A program made the translations under genes and the position numbers. Shown in pieces: positions 31,062 to 41,419 of a stretch of 64,000 nt of DNA. The notes beneath the pieces are model-generated. The model was not told the DNA's origin. It worked only from the letters and a program-made list of their open reading frames with translations, and did not search any database. This DNA is from Ypsolopha sequella. Lineage: Eukaryota > Arthropoda > Insecta > Lepidoptera > Ypsolophidae. How positions within the stretch are numbered: the first letter of the stretch is position 1; each line of letters opens with the position of its first letter. The stretch is from assembly GCA_934047225.1 (NCBI GenBank), contig OW203990.1, forward strand, positions 25,523,045 to 25,587,044. The letters run 5' to 3'.

Positions 31062-31877
31062 TTATTTATATTCATGATTGATTACCTTAACTGAAACTCC
31101 CTTCAGAATGATTTTAATGCAAGAGACATCATCAGCTGATTGAAAATAGACTGCTCTCCAAACGTCAATCATTTTGATTATATCAATATCTGAACCATTC
31201 TGGAAAAGCGTGCATTCTTCGGACATGTCTTTATGGTAACCAATTGTCAAATTTATTGGTACAATAGTAGTATGCATTGGTGAAATACTTGATTCCACTT
31301 TGTTTTTTAGAAAAGTAGATGATTTAATAATTGGCATAATTTTTTTGGTTGTGGTTGTTTTTGGTGCTATGGTAGTAGTTGTTGTGGTAAAAAATCTTGT
31401 AGTAGTTGATGGTGATGTCGCTTCTGTTGTTATGACCGGTTCTGATATTGTTGGCTGCATTACTTCAGGATTTATGTAATGCAATCTGAAAGGCTCAAAG
31501 AGATGTAAGCTTGATTTCAATTTTGGAGTCGATGCATTGACATTTTTAGTTTTGGTCTTTTTAGGCTCCTTTTTTACACTTTTTATAGTTGTAGATTCTT
31601 TATTACTTTCTTGCGCAGAATCATTTGATATCGGTTCGAGCCTTCCAGGGTCACCTTTTAGTCCAGGTCCTATTTCTGGCATATTTACAATATATTCACT
31701 GATTATATTTGAAAAGTTTTCGGACACTTTGTTGTCATGATCATCAAATTTGAGACTTTTCATCAATAAGTGTCCATTTATTTGTACGTAATTTGAAACT
31801 ACACACACCATAAGAAACAACGAAAACTTGTGAAAAATTATATTGAACATTTTATGTATACTTTTGGGACCATTCAT
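31062..31877 (-). CDS. Secreted threonine-rich protein, function unknown
   Basis: An uninterrupted frame of 271 codons. M1 (31877) is followed nine residues later by another Met that starts a good signal peptide (FNIIFHKFSLFLMVCVVSNY), so the protein should be secreted; either Met may be used. The middle has KKEPKKTKTK basic stretches and a Thr-rich mucin-like segment around residues 155-185 that would be O-glycosylated. The C-terminal 70 residues look folded: ECTLFQNGSDIDIIKM, VWRAVYFQSADD and a second Cys, perhaps a disulfide pair. That part may be one exon of a larger domain, because AAG/GTAATC near the end could be a splice donor; unspliced, the frame ends NHEYK and overlaps an AATAAA. 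No family assigned. Confidence 0.6.
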   Translation of the reverse strand: MNGPKSIHKMFNIIFHKFSLFLMVCVVSNYVQINGHLLMKSLKFDDHDNKVSENFSNIISEYIVNMPEIGPGLKGDPGRLEPISNDSAQESNKESTTIKSVKKEPKKTKTKNVNASTPKLKSSLHLFEPFRLHYINPEVMQPTISEPVITTEATSPSTTTRFFTTTTTTIAPKTTTTKKIMPIIKSSTFLKNKVESSISPMHTTIVPINLTIGYHKDMSEECTLFQNGSDIDIIKMIDVWRAVYFQSADDVSCIKIILKGVSVKVINHEYK

Positions 31878-31913
31878 GACGATCGACTAGCAGAATTTTA
31901 TGTGCGTGTCTAT

Positions 31914-31923
31914 TCTTATAAAC
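31914..31923 (-). promoter_or_regulatory. TATA box for the secreted-protein gene
   Basis: The minus strand reads GTTTATAAGA about 40 bp upstream of the first ATG, placing transcription start near 31887 with a very short leader. This supports 31062-31877 as a real gene start. Confidence 0.5.
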
Positions 31924-32364
31924 TTTTCAGAATACAAATCTGAATAACAATGATATGTTTATCTATCATCAAATCGTCTTCAACTCAAAAATCAATTCAA
32001 ACATTTCAAATGAATAAATCAAAACAATGCATTGTTTTCGTGCGGTTTGTAAATATTACCCTATTCATGTTGCTGGCTGTGTTTAGGAAATTAAACAATC
32101 GTAATACAAGTGGATTGATCGTCTGGCGCTTTTTGGGTACGGAACCCTAAAAAACCGGTACAGTGGATGCTGTTGATGCTGCTCACACCTTTCTCGCACA
32201 CGACACTTTTTATTAAATTTAAGTAAACCCAACCTTTATTATTCCCCTGCGTATTTCCCCATATCATTATTCATGACATAAAACTATGACCTATACACAT
32301 AGATTATTTATTTACTTATATTACATTAAAACTGACATGTAATAAGTGTATCTGTTATACCTAC
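31924..32364. other. No recognised feature
   Basis: AT-rich; GGGTACGGAACCCTAAAAA near 32134-32153 is a fragment of the GGTTCCGTA repeat family. Confidence 0.4.
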
Positions 32365-32540
32365 ATTACATCCATCCATCCATCAGCCTAGTTCTCCACT
32401 GCTGAACATAAGCCTTTCCAGGACTTTGCCACTCCCGGCGGTCATTCCGGAAGAATTGCCCATACTCACACACGCTGGGCAGACGGGTTGGTGAGCGCTG
32501 TGCCGGAACCCTCGCACCAGTCTCTTGCATATAAGGCGGG
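32365..32540 (-). mobile_element. Retroelement 3-prime end with CATC repeat, copy 1
   Basis: CATCCATCCATCAGCCTAG.. CCACTGCTGAACATAAGCCT.. GAACCCTCGCACCAGT is matched in reverse complement by 63745-63900. The ATGG-type repeat at one end marks the 3-prime end of a non-LTR retroelement, probably RTE-like (from memory). Confidence 0.6.
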
Positions 32541-32897
32541 TGTTTCTCTGAAAATCTTGATTTCGGATAAACTGGATAAAATGTCAAATTTTTTAATAGT
32601 TGCACTCTAGGTCGATTTGTATGCTTATAACTATTACGAATATTTGGGTGTGCACCCAATTGAAGAACAATTAAAGAAGATATACAAGATCAAAAAAATG
32701 GTAATGACAACGAGAGGATGGTAATGACAAGTTATATGAAAATGGTGTGAAAAAGTATGTTTAAATTATGTTAATTCAGAACTGATGTTTGTAAATGAAA
32801 CAAAACCATCATAAAAAATTATTTATGCATGAAATACAATAAAAACCAAAAACTGGTAATGACATTTCAAGGCAGGTAATGACTCTGTTTTTTAGTA

Positions 32898-33060
32898 TAC
32901 TTGACACTCTAAAGAATTTGCATAGAAAGATAATGAAAACAACTGAAATGAGTCTCAGCTATGCTTCTTTTTGCAGACTTCAGCCCTTTTGAGTTGCATT
33001 TGCCAAGAACAGCAGAAGAGATACGTGTTTGTGCCAGAAACATGTAAATTTGGAGTTGTT
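32898..33060 (+). repeat. Left inner inverted arm, 163 bp
   Basis: From TACTTGACACTCTAAAGAAT to AAATTTGGAGTTGTT. Nearly identical in reverse complement to 34656-34818. Confidence 0.85.
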
Positions 33061-33139
33061 GTTAAAAGCATTACATACCGAAAAAATTATAACATAAAAT
33101 GATAATTGACTTTTCCTGTCTTTTTGATTAAATATTATA

Positions 33140-34650
33140 TATATATACTAGCTTCTGCCCGCGGCTTCGCCCGCGTGGCCTACAGGAAACAAATTACATT
33201 TTTTTCAGAAACAAACATTATAAGTGCTCTCACTCCCTCTGGGAGTCAAGGTGTAGTGCTCGGCCGAAAAACTTGCATGCTCAGACTACGAACGCGCCCT
33301 GCTCGGCCTTCGGCCTCGCGGGCGCGTTCTCCGTCCTCACATGCTCGTTTTTCGGCCTCACCAGAATGCCAAACGGACTCACCGATCAAAGTTTTTCCGA
33401 AAGAGTGTCAAAATCCCTATCAGTTGTCAAAAAATTTCAAATTTGAATACAGCAGCGTAATTGGCGACCCCGAATGCCCCTTGAGTTTTATGCAAATCGG
33501 GATACTTTTTTTGGACCTGTCAAAAAACTGTCAAAACTGTTTAATTTTTTTTTGGTCATATAGCCCCAGCTTGACCAATCACAATAGTTGAAACCCGAAC
33601 TCCCTACAATTAGCCTTTCGGGAGATATGGCCGATCAAATGTTTGGCAATTTTTTTTTTTCGACTTTAGATCTTGCCGAGCCCTTTTCTTAGAGTACCAT
33701 GAACATGGGTCTATAGCATTAGCTGTTTGGGAGATACGGGCCTGTAAAGTTTTGACACTTTCGGCGGGTAGATCTCGTCGAAACCTTTTCCTAGACACCC
33801 ATCAACATGGGTCTAAGTCTAGCCGTTTGGGAGAAACAGGCCGTCAAAGTATTCACATAAAAAAGAACTTTTTTTGGTACCCCGTGGTCCAACCCCTTCA
33901 ACCTTCCATTCCAAAAATATTTTGCTGGGATATTGAAAGATATAGATAGATTGTGGATATATAGATAGATAGATACCTCAAAAGGAAAAAATGGAACCCT
34001 AATAGGATCACTTGTGTGGCTGTCTGTCTGTTCGTCTGTTACAGCCGATTTGCTCTGGCACACATACTTTCAAGAATTTTCATGTCCACTATATTAAATT
34101 TCAAAATCGATGCCATTTTCATAATTAACGTCCCAAAAAACCATAAAAACGACACCCATATTGATATTTACACATTTCAACATATCAACCCCATCGCACC
34201 CCAACAGGGGATGATGGTATTTCACGTCCACTTCGTTGGATTTAGAAATAGTTGTTGTTTTCGTAATCAGCGACCCGATAAACCATACAAACGATACCCA
34301 TGTTGATTTTCAGAATTTGTCACCCCATTTCCCCCTTTTAGGGGTGGAATTCTGAAAAAACCTGAAACACATGTTTACTCATTTATAGATAGGAGTACTC
34401 TTGTGAAGTCTCGAATAAAATAGTCTAACTAATCTTGTTTCCCCATATAAACTTTGGACCCCCGTTTCACCCCCTTAGAGGGTGAATTTTGAAAAATCCT
34501 TTCTTAGTGGATGCCTACACTATATAAGGTATCTATATGCAAAATTTCAAGTCTCTAGGACCAGTGGTTTAGGCTGTGCGTTGATATATAAGTCAGTCAG
34601 TCAGTCAGTCAGTCAGTCAGTCAGTCAGGACTTTGAATTTTATATATACA
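33140..34650 (+). mobile_element. Lepidopteran dispersed repeat with (GTCA)n end
   Basis: Starts near CTAGCTTCTGCCCGCGGCTT and ends at a GTCA repeat (34590-34628) and TATATATACAGATA. Subrepeats of the kind TGGGAGATACGGGCC, and CACCCC-rich lines, recur. I know both ends from memory as common in moth genomes. Frames at 33106-33591 and others inside are not genes. Confidence 0.55.
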
Positions 34651-34655
34651 GATAT

Positions 34656-34818
34656 AACAACTCCAAATTTACATGTTTCTGGCACAAACACGTATCTCTT
34701 ATGCTGTTCTTGGGAAATGCAACTCAAAAGGGCTGAAGTCTGCAAAAAAAAGCATAGCTGAGACTCATTTCAGTTGTTTTCATTATCTTTCTATGCAAAT
34801 TCTTTAGAGTGTCAAGTA
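34656..34818 (-). repeat. Right inner inverted arm, 163 bp
   Basis: AACAACTCCAAATTTACATG to AGAGTGTCAAGTA, the reverse complement of the left arm. Confidence 0.85.
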
Positions 34819-35690
34819 AATATCGTTTTTATTTTATAATCATTGTTTTGTTATAAATTCTTTTTTTCCTGAGTAGATTCTGCTATTTTCATCTCCTTGG
34901 TAAAAACTTTGAATTCTTTCCTTTTTTATTAGATTTCTTCTCCTTTCCTTGGTTTCTGGCTCTTCATTTGTTGCTTTATGGTTACTCTTTGATAGTCTAC
35001 TGATTTTAGCTCGTTCCTGAGCATTTTTCTTTTCTAACTTCTTTATATATCTTTCGTATTGTTTTACTTTGAAATTTTTAGCTCGTAAATTGTTTTGTAG
35101 TGCTGATATCTATATTTTCAATAAATTTAATTGATAGGAAATTGTTCGTTTTTCTTATTCAGCCTTCACTTTTTTTTATTCTCTTTTTTCTCGGGGAGTC
35201 ATGTTATTAATACTCTTTTTTTTGTTCTTTTTTCCTTTCTTGATGTCTTTTTCTTTCCTTTTCTTGCAATAAACCATACTTTTCTTGATTTTCCTTCATT
35301 GCAGTATAATTTTTCCTCTTGTTTCAGTTTCGTTTGGCTTTTTCTTTCTCCAATTTCCTTTTAGACATAGCTTCTGGGTCTGAAATATACAATATTTATC
35401 ATAATTATTCATTTATAAAAAAGTGCTTTTTCTCAATCATAGTTATAAAGATTTAATGGGATATACAATGTATAATGTTTTAAACTGAGTGTCTCTGTAT
35501 TTCGACACATTGCTTTCATGGATTTACTCCGTGAACATGACGCAATTATGTGAAAGTCGATACTTTAACGGGCCGATGCCCGTTAATCATTATAATTTTT
35601 CATTTATGTTAATAAATAATAAATTAAAATATATTAGTCATTACCAAATCAAAATTGTCATTACCATCCCCGTCAGTTGTGTCTGGTAAG

Positions 35691-36340
35691 GACATGACGA
35701 GGAAGGACATTTTGGACATTTTTAAATTACATCAAAATGTAAGATTATGTTTCATTGCTACGTGGTATTAAATGTTTGTTGTTTACCAAAACCTCAAGAT
35801 CTATATACATGATAAACGTAATATTAAGCATACTTACCAGAATTTGAACGATACGTGAATGACGATGAATATTGTTCACACTCGGAGAACACGTGTCGAG
35901 CGACAACCGAGTATCATCTGCTTGCGGCACCTCCTTAACAGAAACTAGTTCACTCCCCGCAACGGCAGGGAAGGGTTAAGTGAATTCTAGTAACGCGTTT
36001 TCAAACTTTTAAACGCGTATTTTCACAAATTACGGTGTGGACATATTTTAATTCAGTAAAAGTGCACGGGCTAAAATAACACTATTCTAGTTTATTTAGA
36101 AGTACGTTTCTACTGTTTTTAATAACTTTAGAGATCTAGTTATATGGTATTTGCAAGTAAATTATGATATTTGTATCCATTATAAGGATTTTTTTGTATT
36201 GAAAACCAAAATTTGGTTTTGCACGCTACTTGACATGCTGTTTTAAGGCCTATTTTATGATGTTTTATATTGAAGCGATGCTCCTACAAAACCAATAAAT
36301 TGATACTAATACCATTATATGTTAAAGAAATGATGTAAAT
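35691..36340. other. No recognised feature
   Basis: AT-rich, no supported gene or repeat. Confidence 0.35.
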
Positions 36341-36565
36341 AATAATTTAATCTAAAATGAAGTGTAGAAGAGCTAGATCGTCGTGCACCCAGATTTTGGG
36401 TACTTCAGAGAAACACCCAGGCCCGGCTATTAGGGATGGATATACCGCCATCCATCGGTCCCAGGCATGGTGGGCCTCCTGGTTTTTTGCCTGTGAGCTG
36501 ACCTCTTACTCTCCCCCGAATTACTTCGAGGGGGTCTTCAAGTAATTACATAAACACATAAATAA
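36341..36565 (+). mobile_element. Probable LINE 3-prime end
   Basis: A GC-rich island (AGGCCCGGCTATTAGGGATG.. TACTTCGAGGGGGTCTTC) followed by ACATAAACACATAAATAAAT. The sharp change from coding-like to AT-rich tail resembles LINE 3-prime termini. No homologous copy was seen in the window, so support is weak. Confidence 0.35.
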
Positions 36566-36792
36566 ATATATTATTTCATTAAATATTTCACACTACTGGT
36601 TGCAACGACAAGTATTGCTGAAGGTGAATGAAGTACATATCACTTTTAACTATTCTGTGGGCAAGACGTTTTGTTGACAAAGAGATAAGCTCTCAAAATA
36701 ATATCCATAAGTATAAGCTGACAAAGAGATTGCCGCTCACAATCATATGTTCCAGTGATATAGTAAACTAACCCAGTTAATAAACAATAAAT

Positions 36793-37345
36793 AGGCCAAG
36801 TGCGAGTCGGGCTCGCGCACAATGGGCTCCGTACCAGTCGTACCACCACACAAGACGGGTACAGAACCCTAAAAACATGGCAAATAACAAAAGCATAGAT
36901 GTCATAGCTTCGTCAAGGCAACATAAAACAAGCCGCTATAATGGCCGCCTGACAAACAAATAACGTTAAAAAATTCTACTTTTTCAAGGTTTTCTGTATG
37001 GTGACTACTCTTGGATTTCAATAATTTTTTATTTGTATCTATTATGTGAAAGTGAAAAGTATTTATTTGCCACAAAAAAGAAATACACACGCACAAAAAA
37101 AAAAAGTGGCAAAACGGGCCAAACTCAGCAAATGCTGTTGTAAGCAACTGACAGCGCTGGTTTTCAGTTTGTCCCATTTTTTACAAATTTTACTTTTATT
37201 TGTCATGGTAGAGGCCACAGTAACTCGTATTCTGTGAAAATTTCAACTGGCTACCTTACTGAAGCTGCAGACCACTGTGACTATGACAGACAGACGGCGG
37301 AGGCTTAGTAAAAGGGTCCCATTTGGCACCCTTCGGGTTTGAAAC
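36793..37345 (+). repeat. GGTTCCGTA-family repeat, copy 1
   Basis: Starts AGGCCAAGTGCGAGTCGGGC and ends near AGACAGACGGCGGAGGCTTA.. CACCCTTCGGGTTTG. The ends match those of 37555-38665. Known to me as a widespread lepidopteran repeat. Confidence 0.65.
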
Positions 37346-37554
37346 CCAAGATATTAGCTGTAAGAGGCTGTCAACTGGGAGACCCATTTGGAGCGGTAAT
37401 CTTCACTTCTTTAGCCTAGCAATGCATAATTTGGTAAAATGACAACTCTATTATATTATTCTTATGACATTGTCATTGTTTTATTTAATTTATTTGTTAC
37501 ACTTTTGCACATTTACATAAAAATTATTCAACAACGTAATTATTTCTAAAAAAA

Positions 37555-38665
37555 CCGGCCAAGTGCGAGTCAGACTCGCGTACCTAGGGTTCTGTATTGT
37601 GGATGATAAATTTAATTTTGTAATTTTTTTTTCGTGAATTTCTCAACAGTTTTATTTTTCCTGTAATCTTTACGTAAACACAAATTACCATCATTTTTTT
37701 CATATTTATTGGTCCACCATTTTTGGAAATAAGGGGGGGGGGACATACATATTTTTGGGGTTTTTTAAAGATTTCTTGAAACTAGGGCCAGTAAATATAG
37801 TAAAAGTATATATTTTTACAATTGAATTTTTAATACCTACAATTTAATACCCATATTGTATTTTTATAAAATATGTTTTTCATTTATTTTACATCTTTTT
37901 TTATATTTCTCAATAGTGCTGGACTTTTTTTTAATCAATATAGTTTTTTTTCTATCTGGCCAGTTATGATCTATAATTGATATTTTTTCCATATTTTTCG
38001 GGCTACCAGTTTCGGAGATAAGGGGGAGCATACATATTTTTGGGGTTTTTTAAAGATTTCTCGGAACCAGTTTTAGTAAATATATTAAAAATATATATTT
38101 TTACAATTAACTTTTAAATACCTACAATTTAATACCCATATTTTATTTAAATAGATTTTTTTTAATTTATTTTGCTTCTTTTTTTATTTCCCATTAATGC
38201 TGATTTTTTTTAATCGCTATAGTTTTTCTGTAATTTGCTAGTTATGATCCATAATTGACATTTTTTCCATATTTTTCGGTTAACTAGTTTCGGAGATAAG
38301 GGGGGGGACATACATATTTTTGGGGTTTTTTAAAGATTTCTCAAAACCAGTCTCAGTAAATATAATAAAAGTATATATTTGTACAATCAACTTTTTAATA
38401 TCTACAATTTGATATCCATATCATACGATATTTTAGGCTAATATATTTTATTTTTCTCACTTTTGTTTTGGAAATATTTTGAACAATTTCAAAATTATTC
38501 ACATTGTTTTTACCTTTAATATGTGGGCAAATTAATGCTATTTTTGTGCCAAATTTCATGAATTTATCTTTAACGGTTCTAATGTTATGAGACTGTGACA
38601 TACGCGGACGGACAACGGAGTCTCACCATAAGGTTCCTTTTGTATATTTTAGGCACTACGGAACC
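37555..38665 (+). repeat. GGTTCCGTA-family repeat, copy 2, with internal about 280-bp tandem units
   Basis: Ends AACCGGCCAAGTGCGAGTCA and CACTACGGAACCCTAAAAAC. Inside, the block CATACATATTTTTGGGGTTT recurs at 37744, 38029 and 38309, giving spacings of 285 and 280 bp (two to three tandem units). Non-coding. Confidence 0.75.
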
Positions 38666-38689
38666 CTAAAAACATTGTTCGATCCTAGT

Positions 38690-40305
38690 TGAAGGTGATA
38701 TGTAATTGTTTTAGCGTCCCTGTTACTCTATATGCGAAAAAGCATTCGGGGAAAAGTAGCAAAAAGTATTTATCAATATAAAATGTACTCAAGATGCTAT
38801 CAAGGTCCTAGATACTGTTGGAACCCATCTAATAAAATATAATCGCAGTCCATATGACCATCTTTTATTAATATAAAATGTACTCAAGTTGCTATCAGGT
38901 CCTAGATATTGTTGGAACCCATCTAATAAAATATAACCGCAGTCCATATGAATATGACCATCTTTTATTTATATAAAATGTACTCAAGTTGCTATCATCA
39001 GATCCTAAATACTGTTGGAACCCATCTAATAAAAATATAATCGCAGTCCATATGACCATCTTTTATTAATATAACATGTACTGAAGTTGCTATCAGGTCC
39101 TAGATACTGTTGGAACCCATCTAATAAAATATAATCGCAGTCCATAAGACCATCTTTTATTAATATTAGATGTACTCAAGTTGCTATCAGGTCCTAGATA
39201 CTGTTGGAACCCATCTAATAAAATATAATCGCAGTCCATATGACCATCTTTTATTAATATTAGATGTACTCAAGTTGCTATCAGGTCCTAGATACTGTTG
39301 GAACCCATCTAATAAAATATAATCGCAGTCCATATGACCATCTTTTATTAATATAACATGTACTCAAGTTGCTATCAGGTCCTAGATACTGTTGGAACCC
39401 ATCTAATAAAATATAATCGCAGTCCATAAGACCATCTTTTATTAATATTAGATGTACTCAAGTTGCTATCAGGTCCTAGATACTGTTGGAACCCATCTAA
39501 TAAAATATAATCGCAGTCCATATGACCATCTTTTATTAATATAAAATGTACTCTAGTTGCTATCATCAGATCCTAAATACTGTTGGAACCCATCTAATAA
39601 AAATATAATCGCAGTCCATATGACCATCTTTTATTAATATAACATGTACTCAAGTTGCTATCAGGTCCTAGATATTGTTGGAACCCATCTAATAAAATAT
39701 AACCGCAGTCCATATGACCATCTTTTATTTATATAAAATGTACTCAAGTTGCTATCATCAGATCCTAAATACTGTTGGAACCCATCTAATAAAAATATAA
39801 TCGCAGTCCATATGACCATCTTTTATTAATATAACATGTACTCAAGTTGCTATCAGGTCCTAGATACTGTTGGAACCCATCTAATAAAATATAATCGCAG
39901 TCCATAAGACCATCTTTTATTAATATTAGATGTACTCAAGTTGCTATCAGGTCCTAGATACTGTTGGAACCCATCTAATAAAATATAACCGCAGTCCATA
40001 TGACCATCTTTTATTAATATAAAATGTACTCTAGTTGCTATCAGGTCCTGGATATTGTTGGAACCCATCTAATAAAATATAATCGCAGTCCATAAGACCA
40101 TCTTTTATTAATATTAGATGTACTCAAGTTGCTACCAGGTCCTAGATACTGTTGGAACCCATCTAATAAAATATAATCGCAGTCCATATGACCATCTTTT
40201 ATTAATATTAGATGTACTCAAGTTGCTATCAGGTCCTAAATACTGTTAGAACCCATCTAATAAAATATAGGTAATCGCAGTCCATATGACCACGTTTTAT
40301 TCTTT
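38690..40305 (-). repeat. 94-bp satellite, 16 units, derived from MITE family B
   Basis: GAACCCATCT recurs at 38821, 38915, 39018, 39113, 39207, 39301, 39395, 39489, 39586, 39681, 39778, 39873, 39967, 40061, 40155 and 40249 (the last as AGAACCC), with 94-103 bp spacing. In reverse complement the unit reads CATATGGACTGCGATTATAT.. AGTACATTTTATATTAATAA, matching the inside of MITE B at about 20070-20150. The left flank (GTTTTAGCGTCCCTGTTACT) continues as MITE B outside the repeated part. Small frames on the minus strand are artefacts of repetition. Confidence 0.9.
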
Positions 40306-40727
40306 TAATGGTATTTAAAAAAAGTTAATTTCTGATTTGAATTTATATTCATTACGCCTATGACCAGTGACCACAGAATGATGGGCGACATAGTATAAGG
40401 CATGGCCCCAAACCCAATAACAACAAACTATTACAAAAAGATCTTTCCGATGACATTATGTGAGTGTCGACCAATAAGTCCCATCATCCTTTGCCTAAAA
40501 AATATACAGATAAAAAAAAGTTAGAATAAAATAATATAGATATGAAAATAGTTTATAAAAACAAGCCAAGTAATAAAATAATTTTATATCACTGAAACTG
40601 ATTCAATATTTTAGAGGGTGCCTGATAAATTGTATGTCAGGCGCTATCATTTTAGCGCCTTGTTTTTGTGGCCTTGGTGTTGTTTCCATGGCAGATGGCA
40701 TATAAATGTTATTTATCATAATGATTT
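40306..40727. other. No recognised feature
   Basis: No supported gene or repeat. Confidence 0.35.
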
Positions 40728-40790
40728 TAGGGTTCCGTACCAGTTTGTGTGGTGGTACGGAACCCTTTGTGCGAGTCCGAATTAATTTAT
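40728..40790. repeat. Short GGTTCCGTA-family inverted pair
   Basis: TTAGGGTTCCGTACCAGTTT and GGTGGTACGGAACCCTTTGT form a hairpin; related to 36793 and 37555 copies. Confidence 0.6.
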
Positions 40791-41158
40791 TTTTATCTTG
40801 CAATGCACTCTTGTATTATTTTCTACGAATGCGTACATTAAAACAATAACGATTTTCCTTGTCCATTCGGATCGATTCCATTTTAATTTTAAAAATAGTA
40901 TGTTACTCTCCCAATAAAGCTCAACTTAGAGCATACACACTCGTATAAAACCAAGTACACACAATTCAAAGCAATCTTATTGTATGCTTCAGGGACACAT
41001 CATGTTGTAGTCAAAGATTTCAAAAGTTTAGATGAGCCCTGGCACCTAAAATCTATTGCATTGTTTTTGAATGTGTGCGTTAACATAATGCCGACGCGCG
41101 CACAATATGAGTGCGCAATCTGTCTATCTACCTCCGATGCGAAGCGAGAGGTATTGCG
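40791..41158. other. No recognised feature
   Basis: No supported gene or repeat before the DIRS element. Confidence 0.35.
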
Positions 41159-41342
41159 ATTATACTTCGACGTTGGATCCTCAAGATTTATTCACCAGGT
41201 AGTACACTCTTTAATGTACTAGGCATTGCACACATTTTAGAGTAATTAGAACAATAAAATTAAAAATCGATTCGGTACACGATACACTACTTCCCATCCC
41301 TAAGCGCCCACGCATACCCGTGCTCGTCGTTCAACCGTCATT
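41159..41342 (+). repeat. DIRS left inverted terminal repeat
   Basis: ATTATACTTCGACGTTGGAT to the CGTTCAACCGTCATTC block; reverse complement occurs at 45817-45975 with essentially no differences across the inner 150 bp. Confidence 0.9.
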
Positions 41343-41419
41343 CACTTTTTGTGTGCAGGCATTGTCACATCACATCGGCTGTATTAAATTTAAAGTGTTT
41401 TAAAAGTGTGTTAGGCACC

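Larger units (their letters stand above)
32690..35690. repeat. Large compound inverted-repeat structure
   Basis: Outer region: GGTAATGACA occurs four times between 32697 and 32885. Its reverse complement TCATTACC occurs twice at 35638-35671, with GGATGGTAATGACA shared between the two ends. Inner region: arms of 163 bp at 32898-33060 and 34656-34818 differ at only a few positions. Between the inner arms lies a moth-type repeat. Between the right arm and right end (34819-35640), minus-strand translation gives short Lys/Glu/Arg-rich pieces (MSKRKLEKEKAKRN, then MKENQEKYGLLQEKERKRH) broken by stops, possibly a decayed transposon ORF. Confidence 0.5.

Noticed and set aside
33106..33591. 161-residue plus-strand frame
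   Set aside because: Lies in a dispersed moth repeat; composition and position do not support a gene.
38690..40305. Regular repeats resembling a CRISPR array
   Set aside because: The whole 94-bp unit repeats without unique spacers, in a eukaryotic context; it is a satellite.
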